From a virus, in the IMG/VR virus record IMGVR_UViG_3300037189_008519, positions 1 through 31,753 of that record: a stretch of DNA of 31,753 bases. One strand, 5' to 3'. The notes beneath the pieces were generated by a model. It worked only from the letters and a program-made list of their open reading frames with translations. It did no database searches and had not been told where the DNA came from. Both the position numbers and the translations under genes were made by a program. Positions 12,978-23,600 of this stretch are shown one piece after another. The first letter of the stretch is position 1, and the number at the start of each line of letters is the position of its first letter.

Positions 12978-13937
12978 TTATTTTCCTAGTTCAATCATGT
13001 CGAATCCTAGCATGTCATACTTGACACGCAATAATCCGTCTTCTCCAACAATAACAGCTTCTGGCATATAACTTTGAACTTCTTGCGCCATAACGCCACG
13101 ATAGCGTTCAGGTTTGCCACGATAGTTAAAGTCGTATAATCTATGTTCGCCTTTAAAGCCAACAAATTCGATATTTTCTTTAGCGGTCACATCTGACAAG
13201 CCAGGAAGAATATTAATACCGCCTGAAGTATTGCCAGCATTGTTTGTTTGTGTGTACCCACCAGTTCCAGCAAAATTGCCTTTTGCGCCTTGCATCAACT
13301 GTGAAATTACAGGAGCATATTGTTGCCACATTTGCATTGGCACTTGACTTGCGGCCAAGCCAGCTTGTGCGCCTTGTAATCCACCCGTTAACGCTTGTTG
13401 TCCACCTGACATTAATTGGTTAGCGGCTGCCGCTCTTTGCTGTGCCACTTGGTTAGCGGTGTTAGCAGCTGCCATTTGTTGATTTTGTTGATTGGTCATG
13501 GCCAGTTGATTGGCAGCTAATGCGGCACGAGCACTACCCAATTGACCGGCGCCACCAAATCCAGCATTTTGATTGGCCATGTTTTGCATATATTGTTGTT
13601 GGGCAGGAATCATGCTGGCATTAATTTGTCGTTGTTCGTAGTCTGGACTAAACAAATTTTGTAAGCCTTGACTACCAACATTAAAGTTTTGTTCGCCACC
13701 AGTGCCCAATACATTCTGCATTTGTGAGCCATAGCCTGCTACATTTTGTCCAGCATAAGTTACGCCAGGTAAACTTTGATTAAACAAGGATTGACCGCCA
13801 GTAATCGCATTACCAGTAGCTCCAGCTCCCACTTGATAAACCCCTGATCCAGCAGCATTTTCAGCTATCTGAAATGGATTAATTTGTGGAACATAAGTTG
13901 TTTGTCCACTTGACGAACCTTGATTGGATGATTTCAT
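12978..13937 (-). CDS. Q/A-rich virion protein ending in an S74 intramolecular chaperone domain
   Basis: The product has 319 residues. About 1-240 are Gln/Ala/Gly/Asn-rich helices (GGAGQLGSARAALAANQLAM; NQQNQQMAAANTANQVAQQR), typical of phage internal proteins. Residues 246-315 match peptidase S74: LSDVTAKENIEFVG, with a candidate Ser248-Lys253 dyad at the usual +5 spacing, then YRGVMAQEVQSYMPEAV and RVKYDMLG. S74 domains help trimerise fibres and then cut themselves off just before the serine. Here the domain follows no visible beta-helical fibre, which is unusual. A GGAG site precedes the ATG, and a late-like motif lies about 22 bases upstream. Confidence 0.75.
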   Translation of the reverse strand: MKSSNQGSSSGQTTYVPQINPFQIAENAAGSGVYQVGAGATGNAITGGQSLFNQSLPGVTYAGQNVAGYGSQMQNVLGTGGEQNFNVGSQGLQNLFSPDYEQRQINASMIPAQQQYMQNMANQNAGFGGAGQLGSARAALAANQLAMTNQQNQQMAAANTANQVAQQRAAAANQLMSGGQQALTGGLQGAQAGLAASQVPMQMWQQYAPVISQLMQGAKGNFAGTGGYTQTNNAGNTSGGINILPGLSDVTAKENIEFVGFKGEHRLYDFNYRGKPERYRGVMAQEVQSYMPEAVIVGEDGLLRVKYDMLGFDMIELGK

Positions 13938-13958
13938 TATAATTCTCCGTATTGTGTA

Positions 13959-13966
13959 TATTTAGT
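13959..13966 (-). promoter_or_regulatory. Late-promoter-like motif ACTAAATA
   Basis: The minus strand reads ACTAAATA about 22-29 nt upstream of ATG 13937, leaving room for the GGAG ribosome binding site. It lies between the gene ending at 13995 and the S74 gene. Confidence 0.5.
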
Positions 13967-13994
13967 ATGTTTCATTTGATCCATTTTATCCTAG

Positions 13995-15509
13995 TTAAAA
14001 TAAGACCGGGTAAGATAAATCAGGTGGAGGTTGCGGACCAATTGGTATAGGACCAGGTGTTGGCATTGGCATTGGTGTTGGCATTGGTGTTGGCATTGGA
14101 CTTATTGGACCAGCTATTTGTGTGTTAGGTGGCCCACCTGGTTGTTGATAATTGGCCAAGTCACTCATTTGACTCATATAAGGCTTTGTACCCCAATTGT
14201 ATTGATTCATACTGGGGTCTTGTTTTGCCATGGTTGGATTGTAATTGGGAACTCCAGCTTGCATCCAGCCTGGATTTAATCCGCCATAACTAAGTCCTGG
14301 ATAAGTTCCAGTGCCTGGTGTAAGGCCTGTTTTACCAAACTGATCTAAATAGTTTGGACTGTCAATTCTTGGCTGATCAGGTATTGTACTTGGACCAAAT
14401 TGGCTCCATAATGCTAACCCTCCTAATGCCCATAACCAATCAGGTATTCCAGATCCTGGAGGATTTGGAGGAATGTTATTAGTAGGAGGTGTAGTAGTTC
14501 CCGGAGGTTGTGGTTGACCAGGAGGTTGTGGTTGACCAGGAGGTTGTGGTTGACCAGGAGGTTGTGGTTGACCTGGCATTGTTGTTGGCGGTCTTACACT
14601 TCTTGGATCTTGACCTTCTGGGGCACCGCCACCAGGGCCACCACCTGGAGCGCCACCACCACCACCGCCACCACCAGCTGCTGGCGATCCGCCAAACAAT
14701 TTGCTTAACATGTAAACAGTACCAGCAGCGCCAGTGCCAGCTAAAATTGGATTTTCTTTGATCCATTTCATTGAATTATCAAAGAAGCCACCGCCTTGTT
14801 GCCCGCCACCTGCTTGTCCACCACCACCTGTTTGTCCACCACCAATACCTCCTCCTGGTGTAAACACGCCTGGTCCAAAACCAATATCTATATCTGGGCC
14901 TGGTGGAACTGGTCCTTCACCTCTAGCTCTAGCATCTGCTTGTCTTATTTGTTCTTGATAAGCTGCTTCTTCTTCACTACTAAGCGGAGGTGGTTTATAA
15001 CCTTGACCAGGTTCATAAGGTTGATCTAGTTTAACTTCTACACTTCCACCTGGCTCATAACTGGTTCTAGTGCCATAACCGTCTAGATCTTTTTCTTGAC
15101 CTTGTATATCAGACCAAACTACATCATTGTCAAAATCACTAACTCTTGTTATGTTAGGATTTTCATATGCTCGAGAAGCATCCGTTTGATAGTCGGGCAA
15201 ATCATTATAACTGCCGTATTGTTCAGTTTCAGCATTATAATAACGGCCAAAATCTGGTTGTAAGTTATAAGAATTATCACCATAGCCATAGTCGCCGCCA
15301 TAACCATAATCATAGTTTTCACTTCCATAATAATCACTAGGTAAGCTGTAATCATCATAGCCATAGTCATCATAGCCGTAATCATAACTTGGTTGATCAT
15401 AACTGTAATCGTCATAGCCGTAATCGTAAGAATAGTCATCGCCGCCACCAAAATCCCACCAGTCGCCGCCGCCTGAATCACCACCACCGAAATCTAACCA
15501 ATCCCACAT
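13995..15509 (-). CDS. Repeat-rich low-complexity protein (Asp-Tyr, Gly and Pro-Gln blocks)
   Basis: The product has 504 residues. About 3-85 form an unusual Trp/Gly/Asp then Tyr-Asp-Gly array (DYGYDDYSYDQPSYDYGYDD). Residues 215-300 are glycine-rich, interrupted by a possible membrane segment (NPILAGTGAAGTVYMLSKLF). Four exact GQPQPP units follow at about 313-337. A second hydrophobic stretch (IPDWLWALGGLALWSQFG) is at about 354-372, and the end is a Pro-Met-Thr tract (PMPTPMPTPMPMPTPG). No enzyme motif is seen. Two hydrophobic stretches in a virion cluster suggest an internal or ejected protein, but this is speculative. The ribosome binding site is weak (AGAAAG). Confidence 0.65.
   Translation of the reverse strand: MWDWLDFGGGDSGGGDWWDFGGGDDYSYDYGYDDYSYDQPSYDYGYDDYGYDDYSLPSDYYGSENYDYGYGGDYGYGDNSYNLQPDFGRYYNAETEQYGSYNDLPDYQTDASRAYENPNITRVSDFDNDVVWSDIQGQEKDLDGYGTRTSYEPGGSVEVKLDQPYEPGQGYKPPPLSSEEEAAYQEQIRQADARARGEGPVPPGPDIDIGFGPGVFTPGGGIGGGQTGGGGQAGGGQQGGGFFDNSMKWIKENPILAGTGAAGTVYMLSKLFGGSPAAGGGGGGGGAPGGGPGGGAPEGQDPRSVRPPTTMPGQPQPPGQPQPPGQPQPPGQPQPPGTTTPPTNNIPPNPPGSGIPDWLWALGGLALWSQFGPSTIPDQPRIDSPNYLDQFGKTGLTPGTGTYPGLSYGGLNPGWMQAGVPNYNPTMAKQDPSMNQYNWGTKPYMSQMSDLANYQQPGGPPNTQIAGPISPMPTPMPTPMPMPTPGPIPIGPQPPPDLSYPVLF
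14500..14571. repeat. Four tandem 18-bp units coding Pro-Gly-Gln-Pro-Gln-Pro
   Basis: The unit CCAGGAGGTTGTGGTTGA occurs four times in a row with only one base differing in the first copy. On the coding (minus) strand each unit gives six residues. Near-identity of the copies suggests recent expansion by slippage. Confidence 0.95.
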
Positions 15510-15556
15510 ATTATTTTCTTTCTAAACGATATTTTTGTAATTCATTCATCATAATG

Positions 15557-15564
15557 TATTTAGT
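15557..15564 (-). promoter_or_regulatory. Late-promoter-like motif ACTAAATA
   Basis: The minus strand reads ACTAAATA 48-55 nt upstream of ATG 15509, in a 73-nt gap after the tail-assembly chaperone gene. Confidence 0.5.
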
Positions 15565-15582
15565 ACATACCCAGTAAACTAG

Positions 15583-16014
15583 TTAGAACCAACTTGGATT
15601 TGTGGGCCAAATAACATTAGCTGGAAATCCTGATTGCTGTGGAACATCCAATAATGCTTGTCTATATGTAACTAATTCTGTTTGTTGATCCGGCGTTAAA
15701 CTAGCATACCAAACAGGGTTTACTTGGTCAACAGAAGTTAAGGCAGCATCTCTTATTGATCTTATTATTTTAGCTGTGGCTGTTTCATCCAATGCCCAAG
15801 TTTTTGTTGCGTAATCAAAATTATAAACATTAAATCCATCCTTGGGTTTATCTGGAATAGGAATTATATTACCAGCTTCCCAATAGAATTTGCCTGGGGC
15901 ATGATTAGCGGCTATAACAGGTGTGTTGTTTATTTCTAATTGTGGTTCTGAATCACCATTTGAATAATTCCAAAGTAGTTGTCCAGTCTGTGGATTATAA
16001 GCTGTATAGTTCAT
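15583..16014 (-). CDS. Phage tail assembly chaperone-like protein
   Basis: The product has 143 residues. The N-terminal half is a beta-like segment with repeated W/Y (YNPQTGQLLWNYSNGD; KFYWEAGNIIPIPDKP). The C-terminal half carries the widespread phage pattern in which a basic helix (IIRSIRDAALTSVDQVNP) is followed by LTPDQQTELVTYRQALLDVP and then FPANVIWPTNPSW. This L-x-x-x-Q-x-x-x-L-x-x-Y-R-x-x-L-x-D-V-P block is typical of tail assembly chaperones encoded just after a fibre gene, which fold or trimerise the fibre. It overlaps the end of the upstream fibre gene by ATGA, as expected for such a pair. Confidence 0.75.
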   Translation of the reverse strand: MNYTAYNPQTGQLLWNYSNGDSEPQLEINNTPVIAANHAPGKFYWEAGNIIPIPDKPKDGFNVYNFDYATKTWALDETATAKIIRSIRDAALTSVDQVNPVWYASLTPDQQTELVTYRQALLDVPQQSGFPANVIWPTNPSWF

Positions 16015-18107
16015 CGTTTAATTGTTTGCGCTAATAAAGATCTTGTACGAAATTCAATGTTATTAATATCTCCAAAACCAGGGCCCGATTGCCAATAGCC
16101 CGCAACACGATACTGATATGTGCCAGGCGTTACTGGTTGATCTGTAAATCCTGAAAATATAAAGTTATTAGCATCTGTAAAATCGTTTACAGCAGTACTT
16201 TTATCATTAATTATTCTAAATGTTTCTTCAGCAATGTTTGTTCCTACGCCAAGACTATTGTATCTTATCAAAACTAGAATTAAGAAAATAGCAGAAAACG
16301 CATTCATATCATATATTAGATATGTTTGAAGTCCAGACCAAAGATAAACTGGTTGAAATGATTGTGTAGTTACAAGAGTCACACTCATATCAGTAAAGAA
16401 AAAAGTATTTTCAAGCGGTTCAACAACTATAAATGGACTATCAGCACTTCCTGATATTGCGGCAGTTCCTCCAGATATAGAATTAGCGACAATGGTAGTT
16501 GTAATAACAGTATTAGATTGTAAATTGCCGCCTGTAACCAATCCTGCTATAGCCAAATTGCCGCCTATGCTGGCATTGTTGCCAATGAATATATTATTGC
16601 CAATAGCTAAACTATTACCAATTACAGCATTGTTGCCAATTACAGCATTGTTACCGATTACTAAATTATTACCAATACTGGTAGTGTTGCCGATTACAAC
16701 ATTACCAGCAATATAAGCATTGCCAGTGCTGGCTTGCATCCAATAACCTGTTCCTGAGTAAACTCCGGGAGTTACTGCTCCGCCGCGAATAGTTAATCCA
16801 TAAATGTCATTGGCATTCATTGACGAGGCATTGATACTGCCAGTAACAAACACATTGCCATTGACAACTTGACCTGGAGCTGGTACCCATACATTTCCCG
16901 CACTATATTGATACACAGCATTTTTTGCCGCGTTACTAGCCCAACCAAAGTTTGCTGTGTCACCAGGAATTGGAGCATAGCCAGTACCAATCGGTGGTAC
17001 CAAATTTGTTCTTGATGCGGAGAATTGTGTTGTTAAAACAGCTGTCGAATTACCTGGAGCGGTAGTTGGATCAACTGCGGTCAACACATAAGCCATAGGC
17101 AAGAAACCGCGCTCACCTGGCGTACCACCAGCTCCTGTAAATTGAACAGGGGTACTCCAACTAGCATTATTACCAATCCATACACCATTTGGATTATCAG
17201 CATAGGCTTGTGCTGTTGAACTGTAAATTACCGCATTGCTGCTGCTAACAGGAGTATTAGTCCAACCTAATGGTGGCACTCCAATTAATGAGGCAAAGTT
17301 ATAACTACCACCACTTGGTGTAGGCGGCGGAGCAGCTGTTTGTTGATACACCGTATATATAAAAACACTAGTTCCATTTACGCCATTTTCTCCTGTTATT
17401 ACTGGAGTAGTCCAATTTAAACTAGGAGTGGCTGTAGTTCCATTAACTGGAGCTATGAATGTATTCTGTACACTATAAAAAGGAGCATTTCCAACTGGTA
17501 TGCTATTACTCCACCCTGTTGGCGGTGTAAATTGCAAATTACCAAAATCATAAGTACCACCCGTTGGCGTGGCAGGAGCTGTGTTGCTTCTTAAATATGA
17601 TGTTACAACTACTGTTGGTAATGCTTGCGAACTTAAAACAAAATCTAAATCAATAGCTGCCGCACTGGCTTGTTCAAAGAATGTGCTTGGTAGTGTTGTG
17701 GCTGCTGTAAATTGAACTTGTCTACCACCAAATGTGCTATAAAATAAAAATTTAGTAGTGCCAAATCCACCCGTAACTCTAAAGTACTGATAACTTGTTG
17801 GATTGTTAATATTGGGAGGATTAGGATCATTATTGTTTAACACACCATAAAATTGTTTATTAGTGGGACTTGTACTAAATCCGCCGCCTGTTGATGTATC
17901 AGCATAACGAATGTTTACATAACGATAATAGTAGGCTTGAACTGTGGTTGAACCAGCTATACTAATTGCTCCTGTGGTGGTATTCACAACCAAAGCATTG
18001 CCAGTATCAACATTGCCACCGCCACCACCGCCTGAGCCTTGAGTAGCTAGCAAATAGTTAACAGCTGAAATAGTTTCTTCGGGATTAGTTACAGCAAATG
18101 TAGTCAT
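16011..18107 (-). CDS. Tail tip/fibre protein with beta-helix repeats
   Basis: The product has 698 residues. Two related modules lie at about 170-330, each with G-G-x-Y-x-F/D-x-L-x-x-x-P-P-x-G-W (TPTGGTYDFGNLQFTPPTGW and TPSGGSYNFASLIGVPPLGW), as found in phage tip and host-specificity proteins. A short NASSMNANDIYGLTIRGG segment precedes a run of IGNN-type hexapeptides at about 467-517 (NNLVIGNNAVIGNNAVIGNS) that should fold as a left-handed beta-helix. The C-terminal 170 residues are a separate, more hydrophobic globular part that may bind the receptor. The start overlaps the nozzle gene stop as TAATG, and the assembly chaperone gene follows. Confidence 0.75.
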   Translation of the reverse strand: MTTFAVTNPEETISAVNYLLATQGSGGGGGGNVDTGNALVVNTTTGAISIAGSTTVQAYYYRYVNIRYADTSTGGGFSTSPTNKQFYGVLNNNDPNPPNINNPTSYQYFRVTGGFGTTKFLFYSTFGGRQVQFTAATTLPSTFFEQASAAAIDLDFVLSSQALPTVVVTSYLRSNTAPATPTGGTYDFGNLQFTPPTGWSNSIPVGNAPFYSVQNTFIAPVNGTTATPSLNWTTPVITGENGVNGTSVFIYTVYQQTAAPPPTPSGGSYNFASLIGVPPLGWTNTPVSSSNAVIYSSTAQAYADNPNGVWIGNNASWSTPVQFTGAGGTPGERGFLPMAYVLTAVDPTTAPGNSTAVLTTQFSASRTNLVPPIGTGYAPIPGDTANFGWASNAAKNAVYQYSAGNVWVPAPGQVVNGNVFVTGSINASSMNANDIYGLTIRGGAVTPGVYSGTGYWMQASTGNAYIAGNVVIGNTTSIGNNLVIGNNAVIGNNAVIGNSLAIGNNIFIGNNASIGGNLAIAGLVTGGNLQSNTVITTTIVANSISGGTAAISGSADSPFIVVEPLENTFFFTDMSVTLVTTQSFQPVYLWSGLQTYLIYDMNAFSAIFLILVLIRYNSLGVGTNIAEETFRIINDKSTAVNDFTDANNFIFSGFTDQPVTPGTYQYRVAGYWQSGPGFGDINNIEFRTRSLLAQTIKR

Positions 18108-19987
18108 TATCTCGCATCTTGTGTTGGAGTAAACTGCCAGTTAACAGCAGTGCATTGCCAAGTCTTGGTAGCACTTGTATCACCTAAAATCAAACTGTTA
18201 ACACGAAAAGCATTTTGATTAATCTGTGTCCATGGATTGTCAGTATTGATAGCCATGGTCACACTGGGTTTAAAATCAGGTTCTTGTCCAACTGAATTTG
18301 ATCCACCCAATGTGACTGTGATGTTGCCAGTAGCAGCATTATCCACCACTGGCAATCCACTTGTGTCTAAATTGTTAACTTCGGGCAATATACGATGTAA
18401 CAATGCTTGTTGACTATACTTTAGTCCAAGACTAATATTATCTCTACGGAATTCACTGGTAATGGGTGTGTTGCCTAGAAAGGATGTGCCTTGATCTTTT
18501 TCAACTAGTCTACTGCCAGCAACACCGCGTGTGTAAACAACAGTTCTTGTGGCAGGATTGAATTCTCCAGAAAGTAATAAAGGAGCTTCTGTGCTTTTGC
18601 TAGCGTTGCTGACATCGCGCGGCGCATTGAAAATGCCCAAATCATAACGATAACTAATCATTTTGTTACACCATCCAGTTGAATCTAAATCTGGATAATA
18701 AAATTCAATTTGATTTTTTTCTGTGTTGTTTTGTACAAATACTTTTTCAACAAAAGCTGGATTTAAGTTGGCATAGAAATAATCTTTTACTCGTTGATTG
18801 CCTAGTGATTTAAAATTGCTGCCATCAAACGACCACAAGTCACGAGCATCTAGGCCATACACCAATGTGTCAGCATTGGCCCAACAATTTTCATTTAGTA
18901 ATCCGCGGCCTTGTGTTAACAATCTTACACCAAGAATAGGAGCATTAGAACTAACATAATTGATTGGACTGAATATAACAGTATCCCAGTATGAGCAAAC
19001 ATAAAAATTACCTCCCATGGGAAAGCCATCAATAACAGGCCCACGCACTGGGACTTCCAGCTGGTTAGCCACATTGGTTATGGTTGGAGCCCATGATGTT
19101 GGACCAGCATTTAAACCAAATGCTTGACTCCATTGTACTGTGGTAGGATAGTGTTCAGTAGTGCCTGAACTAATAACCTCTGCGGTAAAATTGCCCGCAA
19201 CAAGAATTGATCCCACATTGGGTGTGCTGTATATTCGCATGAATTTAGCGGTAACAGATGACCAATCAGGATTGTAGTTCCATTGAAAGTTAGGATTAAT
19301 TTGTCCAGCTTGTGTTTGTGCGCCAGTTGTAGGATTAACATAAGTTACTGAGGTAGTCGTACTGGCTGTGACCACATAAGTGCCATTGTAACCAATTGGC
19401 ACGACGCCCGACACAACAATTTGATCACCTGGATCATAAGGTTTAGGTGATATTGTATCAAATGTCAATGTGGCAAGAACACCATTGCCACTAGCACCTG
19501 TAGTTGTTATTGTAGTACCATATTGACTGTATTGGCGTAATTCTTGTACATCCGGCAACAGATACATGGGAGCACCAATGCTATCATTGAGGAATAAAAC
19601 AGTACCGTTCCAACTGTCAGTGATAGGCATAGTGTCATAATAACCTGCGATAAAAACATTGGGATTGGCGCCATAGCCAGGAGTAATGTTGGTAGGCACG
19701 CCATTTTTATTGATAGCATACCAGCGACCTTCACTCACATTTGAAATAGTAGCTACAATAAACCAGTATTGATCATTTGCTCTATATCCTGATGTAACAT
19801 AAATTGGTGTGCCAGTAATTGCGCCCAAGATTTCTATATCGCCAAACACTGAACGAATGCCTCGTGTATTGGTTTCAACATTGAATCCAATGTTGTATTC
19901 TGTAGGCTGTAATGCTGAACTTGGAACATCGGGTGTAAAGCTCATGTTACTCAACGGTGTTTTAAATTCTGTAAATGTTTGTGGCAT
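18107..19987 (-). CDS. Tail nozzle-like (tubular protein B-like) virion protein
   Basis: The 626-residue product is beta-rich with recurring W, G and D. It starts MPQTFTEFKTPLSNMSFTPD, and a segment near residue 27 (QPTEYNIGFNVETNTRGIRS) is typical of podovirus nozzle proteins, where a beta-propeller forms the distal tail tube. Later blocks (GRGLLNENCWANADTLVYGL, then DLWSFDGSNFKSLGNQRVKD) also fit this group. An apparently inserted small beta-domain lies at about 158-230 (DPGDQIVVSGVVPIGYNGTY). AAGGA precedes the ATG. The gene lies between the LamG protein and the tip protein. Confidence 0.65.
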   Translation of the reverse strand: MPQTFTEFKTPLSNMSFTPDVPSSALQPTEYNIGFNVETNTRGIRSVFGDIEILGAITGTPIYVTSGYRANDQYWFIVATISNVSEGRWYAINKNGVPTNITPGYGANPNVFIAGYYDTMPITDSWNGTVLFLNDSIGAPMYLLPDVQELRQYSQYGTTITTTGASGNGVLATLTFDTISPKPYDPGDQIVVSGVVPIGYNGTYVVTASTTTSVTYVNPTTGAQTQAGQINPNFQWNYNPDWSSVTAKFMRIYSTPNVGSILVAGNFTAEVISSGTTEHYPTTVQWSQAFGLNAGPTSWAPTITNVANQLEVPVRGPVIDGFPMGGNFYVCSYWDTVIFSPINYVSSNAPILGVRLLTQGRGLLNENCWANADTLVYGLDARDLWSFDGSNFKSLGNQRVKDYFYANLNPAFVEKVFVQNNTEKNQIEFYYPDLDSTGWCNKMISYRYDLGIFNAPRDVSNASKSTEAPLLLSGEFNPATRTVVYTRGVAGSRLVEKDQGTSFLGNTPITSEFRRDNISLGLKYSQQALLHRILPEVNNLDTSGLPVVDNAATGNITVTLGGSNSVGQEPDFKPSVTMAINTDNPWTQINQNAFRVNSLILGDTSATKTWQCTAVNWQFTPTQDAR

Positions 19988-19995
19988 GCTATTCC

Positions 19996-20679
19996 TTAAC
20001 TATTGTCGTCTACTAAATTTCTACTGCCATTTTCTTGGTCAAAATGATACAACAAACAAGTGTTGCCATCATCTATAAATGGCTGATTGGATGGAGTATA
20101 ATTTCCTGTGTAACGGGCTATATTGCTTATGCGTAATTCATCTATAAAACCTAAAATTGGTGTACCCCCGTTGCTATAATCATCAGACGCTAAAATTAAT
20201 CTGCTGGCCAAATAATTTACACCATCAACATAAGTGCTGCCACTTTGTGTGCCATTCAAATAAATTCTTGTGTTTCCACTGTTGCGAACTAGGGCTACAC
20301 TTACCCAAGTATTGGCAACAATACTATTAGCTGCTGTGGTTATTCTTGTACTATTAGAATAAAATGTTATTACATTACCAGAGGGAAATCCACCAACTAA
20401 TGAAATATAATTGCCAGTCCCGGTTTGTGGTCTAAACCCAAGTATGCCTTGTTGAACATTGGGACTAGGAGTGTAATACCAAAATTCTATAGTAAAATTA
20501 CCAGTGCCAAAAACCATGTTGGTAACTGGTGACACATTGGCATAACTTGAAGTTCCACCGTCTAGAGAACTGCGACCAAACTTAGCTTGGGAAGTTGATA
20601 TATTACAGTTTGAACCGACCACATTGGCATTCAAACCCAATCGAATACCAGATATCAGTCCGGGTGCGGCAATAAGCAT
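19996..20679 (-). CDS. LamG/concanavalin A-like carbohydrate-binding tail protein
   Basis: The 227-residue product is almost entirely one jelly-roll domain of the LamG type: FGTGNFTIEFWYYTPSPN, then NTWVSVALVRNSGNTRIYLN and ILGFIDELRISNIARYTGNY. It ends with the common phage tail signature TCLLYHFDQENGSRNLVDDN. Such domains bind glycans and sit on tail fibres, here probably touching host polysaccharide. The start overlaps the stop of the giant fibre gene (TAATG), so the two are made together and may assemble together. Confidence 0.85.
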   Translation of the reverse strand: MLIAAPGLISGIRLGLNANVVGSNCNISTSQAKFGRSSLDGGTSSYANVSPVTNMVFGTGNFTIEFWYYTPSPNVQQGILGFRPQTGTGNYISLVGGFPSGNVITFYSNSTRITTAANSIVANTWVSVALVRNSGNTRIYLNGTQSGSTYVDGVNYLASRLILASDDYSNGGTPILGFIDELRISNIARYTGNYTPSNQPFIDDGNTCLLYHFDQENGSRNLVDDNS

Positions 20680-23600
20680 TAAGCATATCCTCTTGTCAAT
20701 GCGCCATAGTAAGTTGAACCATCATACCATATGGTAGCAATATCAATGGCATTGGCTGCGGTACTTAGTGTTTTGAATCCACCAGCCCACTTCATTGTTG
20801 ATGTCAACAATCTATTACCAGTGGCATCTTGTGTCAACACCACTACCATGCTTTGTCCAGCTTGTGGAGTTCCGCCCATGGCGTTTAATGTGATGTTGCC
20901 AGTTAAGGTGTATTTGTAGATAGAACCCTGACTAGCATCAGGAGTAATTGTGCCAGTGGCATTGCCAGCTGTGACTACTACATCTTTGTAGTTGACAAAT
21001 TGAACTGATACTGAATTGCCTGTGTTACCAATATTACCAGTGTAAGTTGGCAAGAACGCTGCCACATTGGCATCGCCATAAGTTGAAACAATACCAGTCA
21101 ACTGACTACCATTGCCCAAGAACACATTGCCTGTAATATTGCCTGATGTAGATATAACATTTGAACCAAAATCAGCTAGGAATGTAGCCACATTACTATT
21201 GCTGTAGCTAGCTGGTAAGCCAGTGATGTTTGATCCATCACCATATAGATAAGCGGCTGTTATATTGCCAGTGGCTGTTATGTTGCCTGCGCCTACAAAG
21301 TCACCTAGTAAAATATTACCAGCGTTGATATTGCCTGTAGTTGAAATGACATTTGATCCAAAGTCAGCTAGGAAGGTAGACACATTGGCATTGTCATAAC
21401 TGCTAACAATACCAGTAATGTTTGATCCATCACCATATAGATAAGCCCCTGTGATATTGCCAGTAGCGTTTACATCAAGTGCGTTAACAAAACCACCTGA
21501 TGAAATATTACCAGCATCAATATTAGCTGTAATTGAAATATTACCAGCATTGATATTGCCAGGTGCTGTGAATAAGCCATCTGAACCAAATGTGTAAATT
21601 TGTGCTGTGCCTGTGTTGGCCTGGATAGAAACATTGCCATCAGTGTTTACAGTAACATTAGAACCATTATCAGTACCAAGAATAATGTTGTTAAAGTTAC
21701 TGCCAATGTGAATATCATAAGTGGTCAAATACACATCTAGATATGCGGCAACATTGGAAGGATCTGGTTGTAAATGTAAATTGCCTGTGCCAATAACATT
21801 GATGTTGGCAAAGGTCACATTGCCTGTATTAGTTAAGCCAGTGATGTTTGATCCATCGCCGTACAAGTAACTACCAATAACATTACCAACTGTGATGTTG
21901 CCACTGGTACTAATTGAGTTACTACCGAAGTCAGCCAAGAAAGTGGCCACATTGGCATTGTCATAGCTAGCTGGCAATCCAGTGATGTTTGAACCATTGC
22001 CATACAAGTAGGCAGCTGAAATGTTACCAAGTGCTGATATGTTACCAGCCGCATAAACATTACCGCCCACATCTAATGCGTTGCCAGGATTTGGAGTATT
22101 GGCTATACCAACATTACCATTGTTAACACTAAGTCCTAGTACAGCATTGGCAGGATAAACAGCAGAAGCATTACCATTGCTGGTAAAGAAATCAATGGCA
22201 TTGTTAGCGGCTATACCAGCATTGTGGCGACTTACAATCCACTGTGGATATTCTGTACCACTTTGGAAATACAAAGTGATTTGTGTGTTGCCAACATCAA
22301 AGTTTGCGCCATCACCGTTGGTATATGTGCCTGTCTTACTGGTTATGTTTCCACTGGTACTAATTGAGTTACTGCCAAAGTCAGCTAAGAAAGTAGCAAC
22401 ATTGGCATTGTCATAGCTGCCAGCAATACCTGTAATGTTTGAACCATCGCCATACAAGAATCCAGCTATAACATTACCTGCTGTGGAAATATTGCCAGGT
22501 GCTAATAAATCACCAGAAGTATCAAATGTTAAATCTTTAAATGTGCCTTGGGAATTACTAGTTAATACAACACTTGTATTAGCAAATATAGCTATTCCGT
22601 TAAGATTGTCAATTCCTATTCCACTTGATGAAGCATTGCCAACGCCAGCATTAGCACCTAGATTTAAATTATTATTAGTAGTTGAATAAATCTGTGAACC
22701 ATTGGTAAGGAATACATTGGCAGCTATAACATTGCCAGTAGTTTCAATTGTGCCAGTGCTACTGATAACATTTGAGCCAAAGTCAGCTAAAAAACTACTT
22801 ACATTTGAATTACTGTAATTGCCACCTAACAATCCAGCATCAGCATAAGTCAATTCAAAAGTGTTGGTATCAAAGAATACCACATTACCAATCGAACTTA
22901 CATCATTGCGAACTGGATTGACATAAAAGCCTGAATTATTGCCAGTCAAATTGCCACCGGCTGTGATAATGATACTGTTAGCAGGTTGATTTTCAAAACC
23001 AGCTCCGCGTCCAATAGCAATAGCACTATTACCTTGATTATTATTACCAGCGCCTTGTCCTAAAGCAATAGCTAAAGTTCCTTGACTATTATTACCCGCT
23101 GAACGGCCAATAGCAATAGCATTAGCACTTTGTGCGCCCAGGCTACCAGCGCCAGCATTACGACCAATAGCAATACTATTGCCGCCTTGATTATTATTAC
23201 CTGCTTGGAAACCAATAGCTATACCACCATCTTCTTGACCAATTTGAGCTGTATTGCGTCCAATAGCAATAACATTGGCATTGCTAGTAGCATTACCAGC
23301 ATTTTGACCTAGTCGAACAATATTGCTAAAGTTTAACAGCACATTGGCAGCGATTGTTCCAGTTGCTGATACATTACCAGCTGTTGACAAATTACCAGCT
23401 TGAACATTGCCACTAGCACTAACATTGGTTGTTGTCAAATTGCCAGTGCTTGAAATTGTACCAATAGTCAAATTGCCAGTGGCAGAAATACTACCATTAG
23501 CAAATATGTTTGCGCCGTGAATATTGCCCAATGCGCTGACGCCCACATTGGTTACCCAAGTGTTGCTGGCAACACTATATTGAAATTGTGTAAGTGCATT

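Noticed and set aside
14508-15487. Plus- and minus-strand ORFs inside the repeat-rich gene
   Set aside because: They arise from low-complexity sequence in other frames, have no ribosome binding sites and give unnatural W/R/T or I/M/T repeats.
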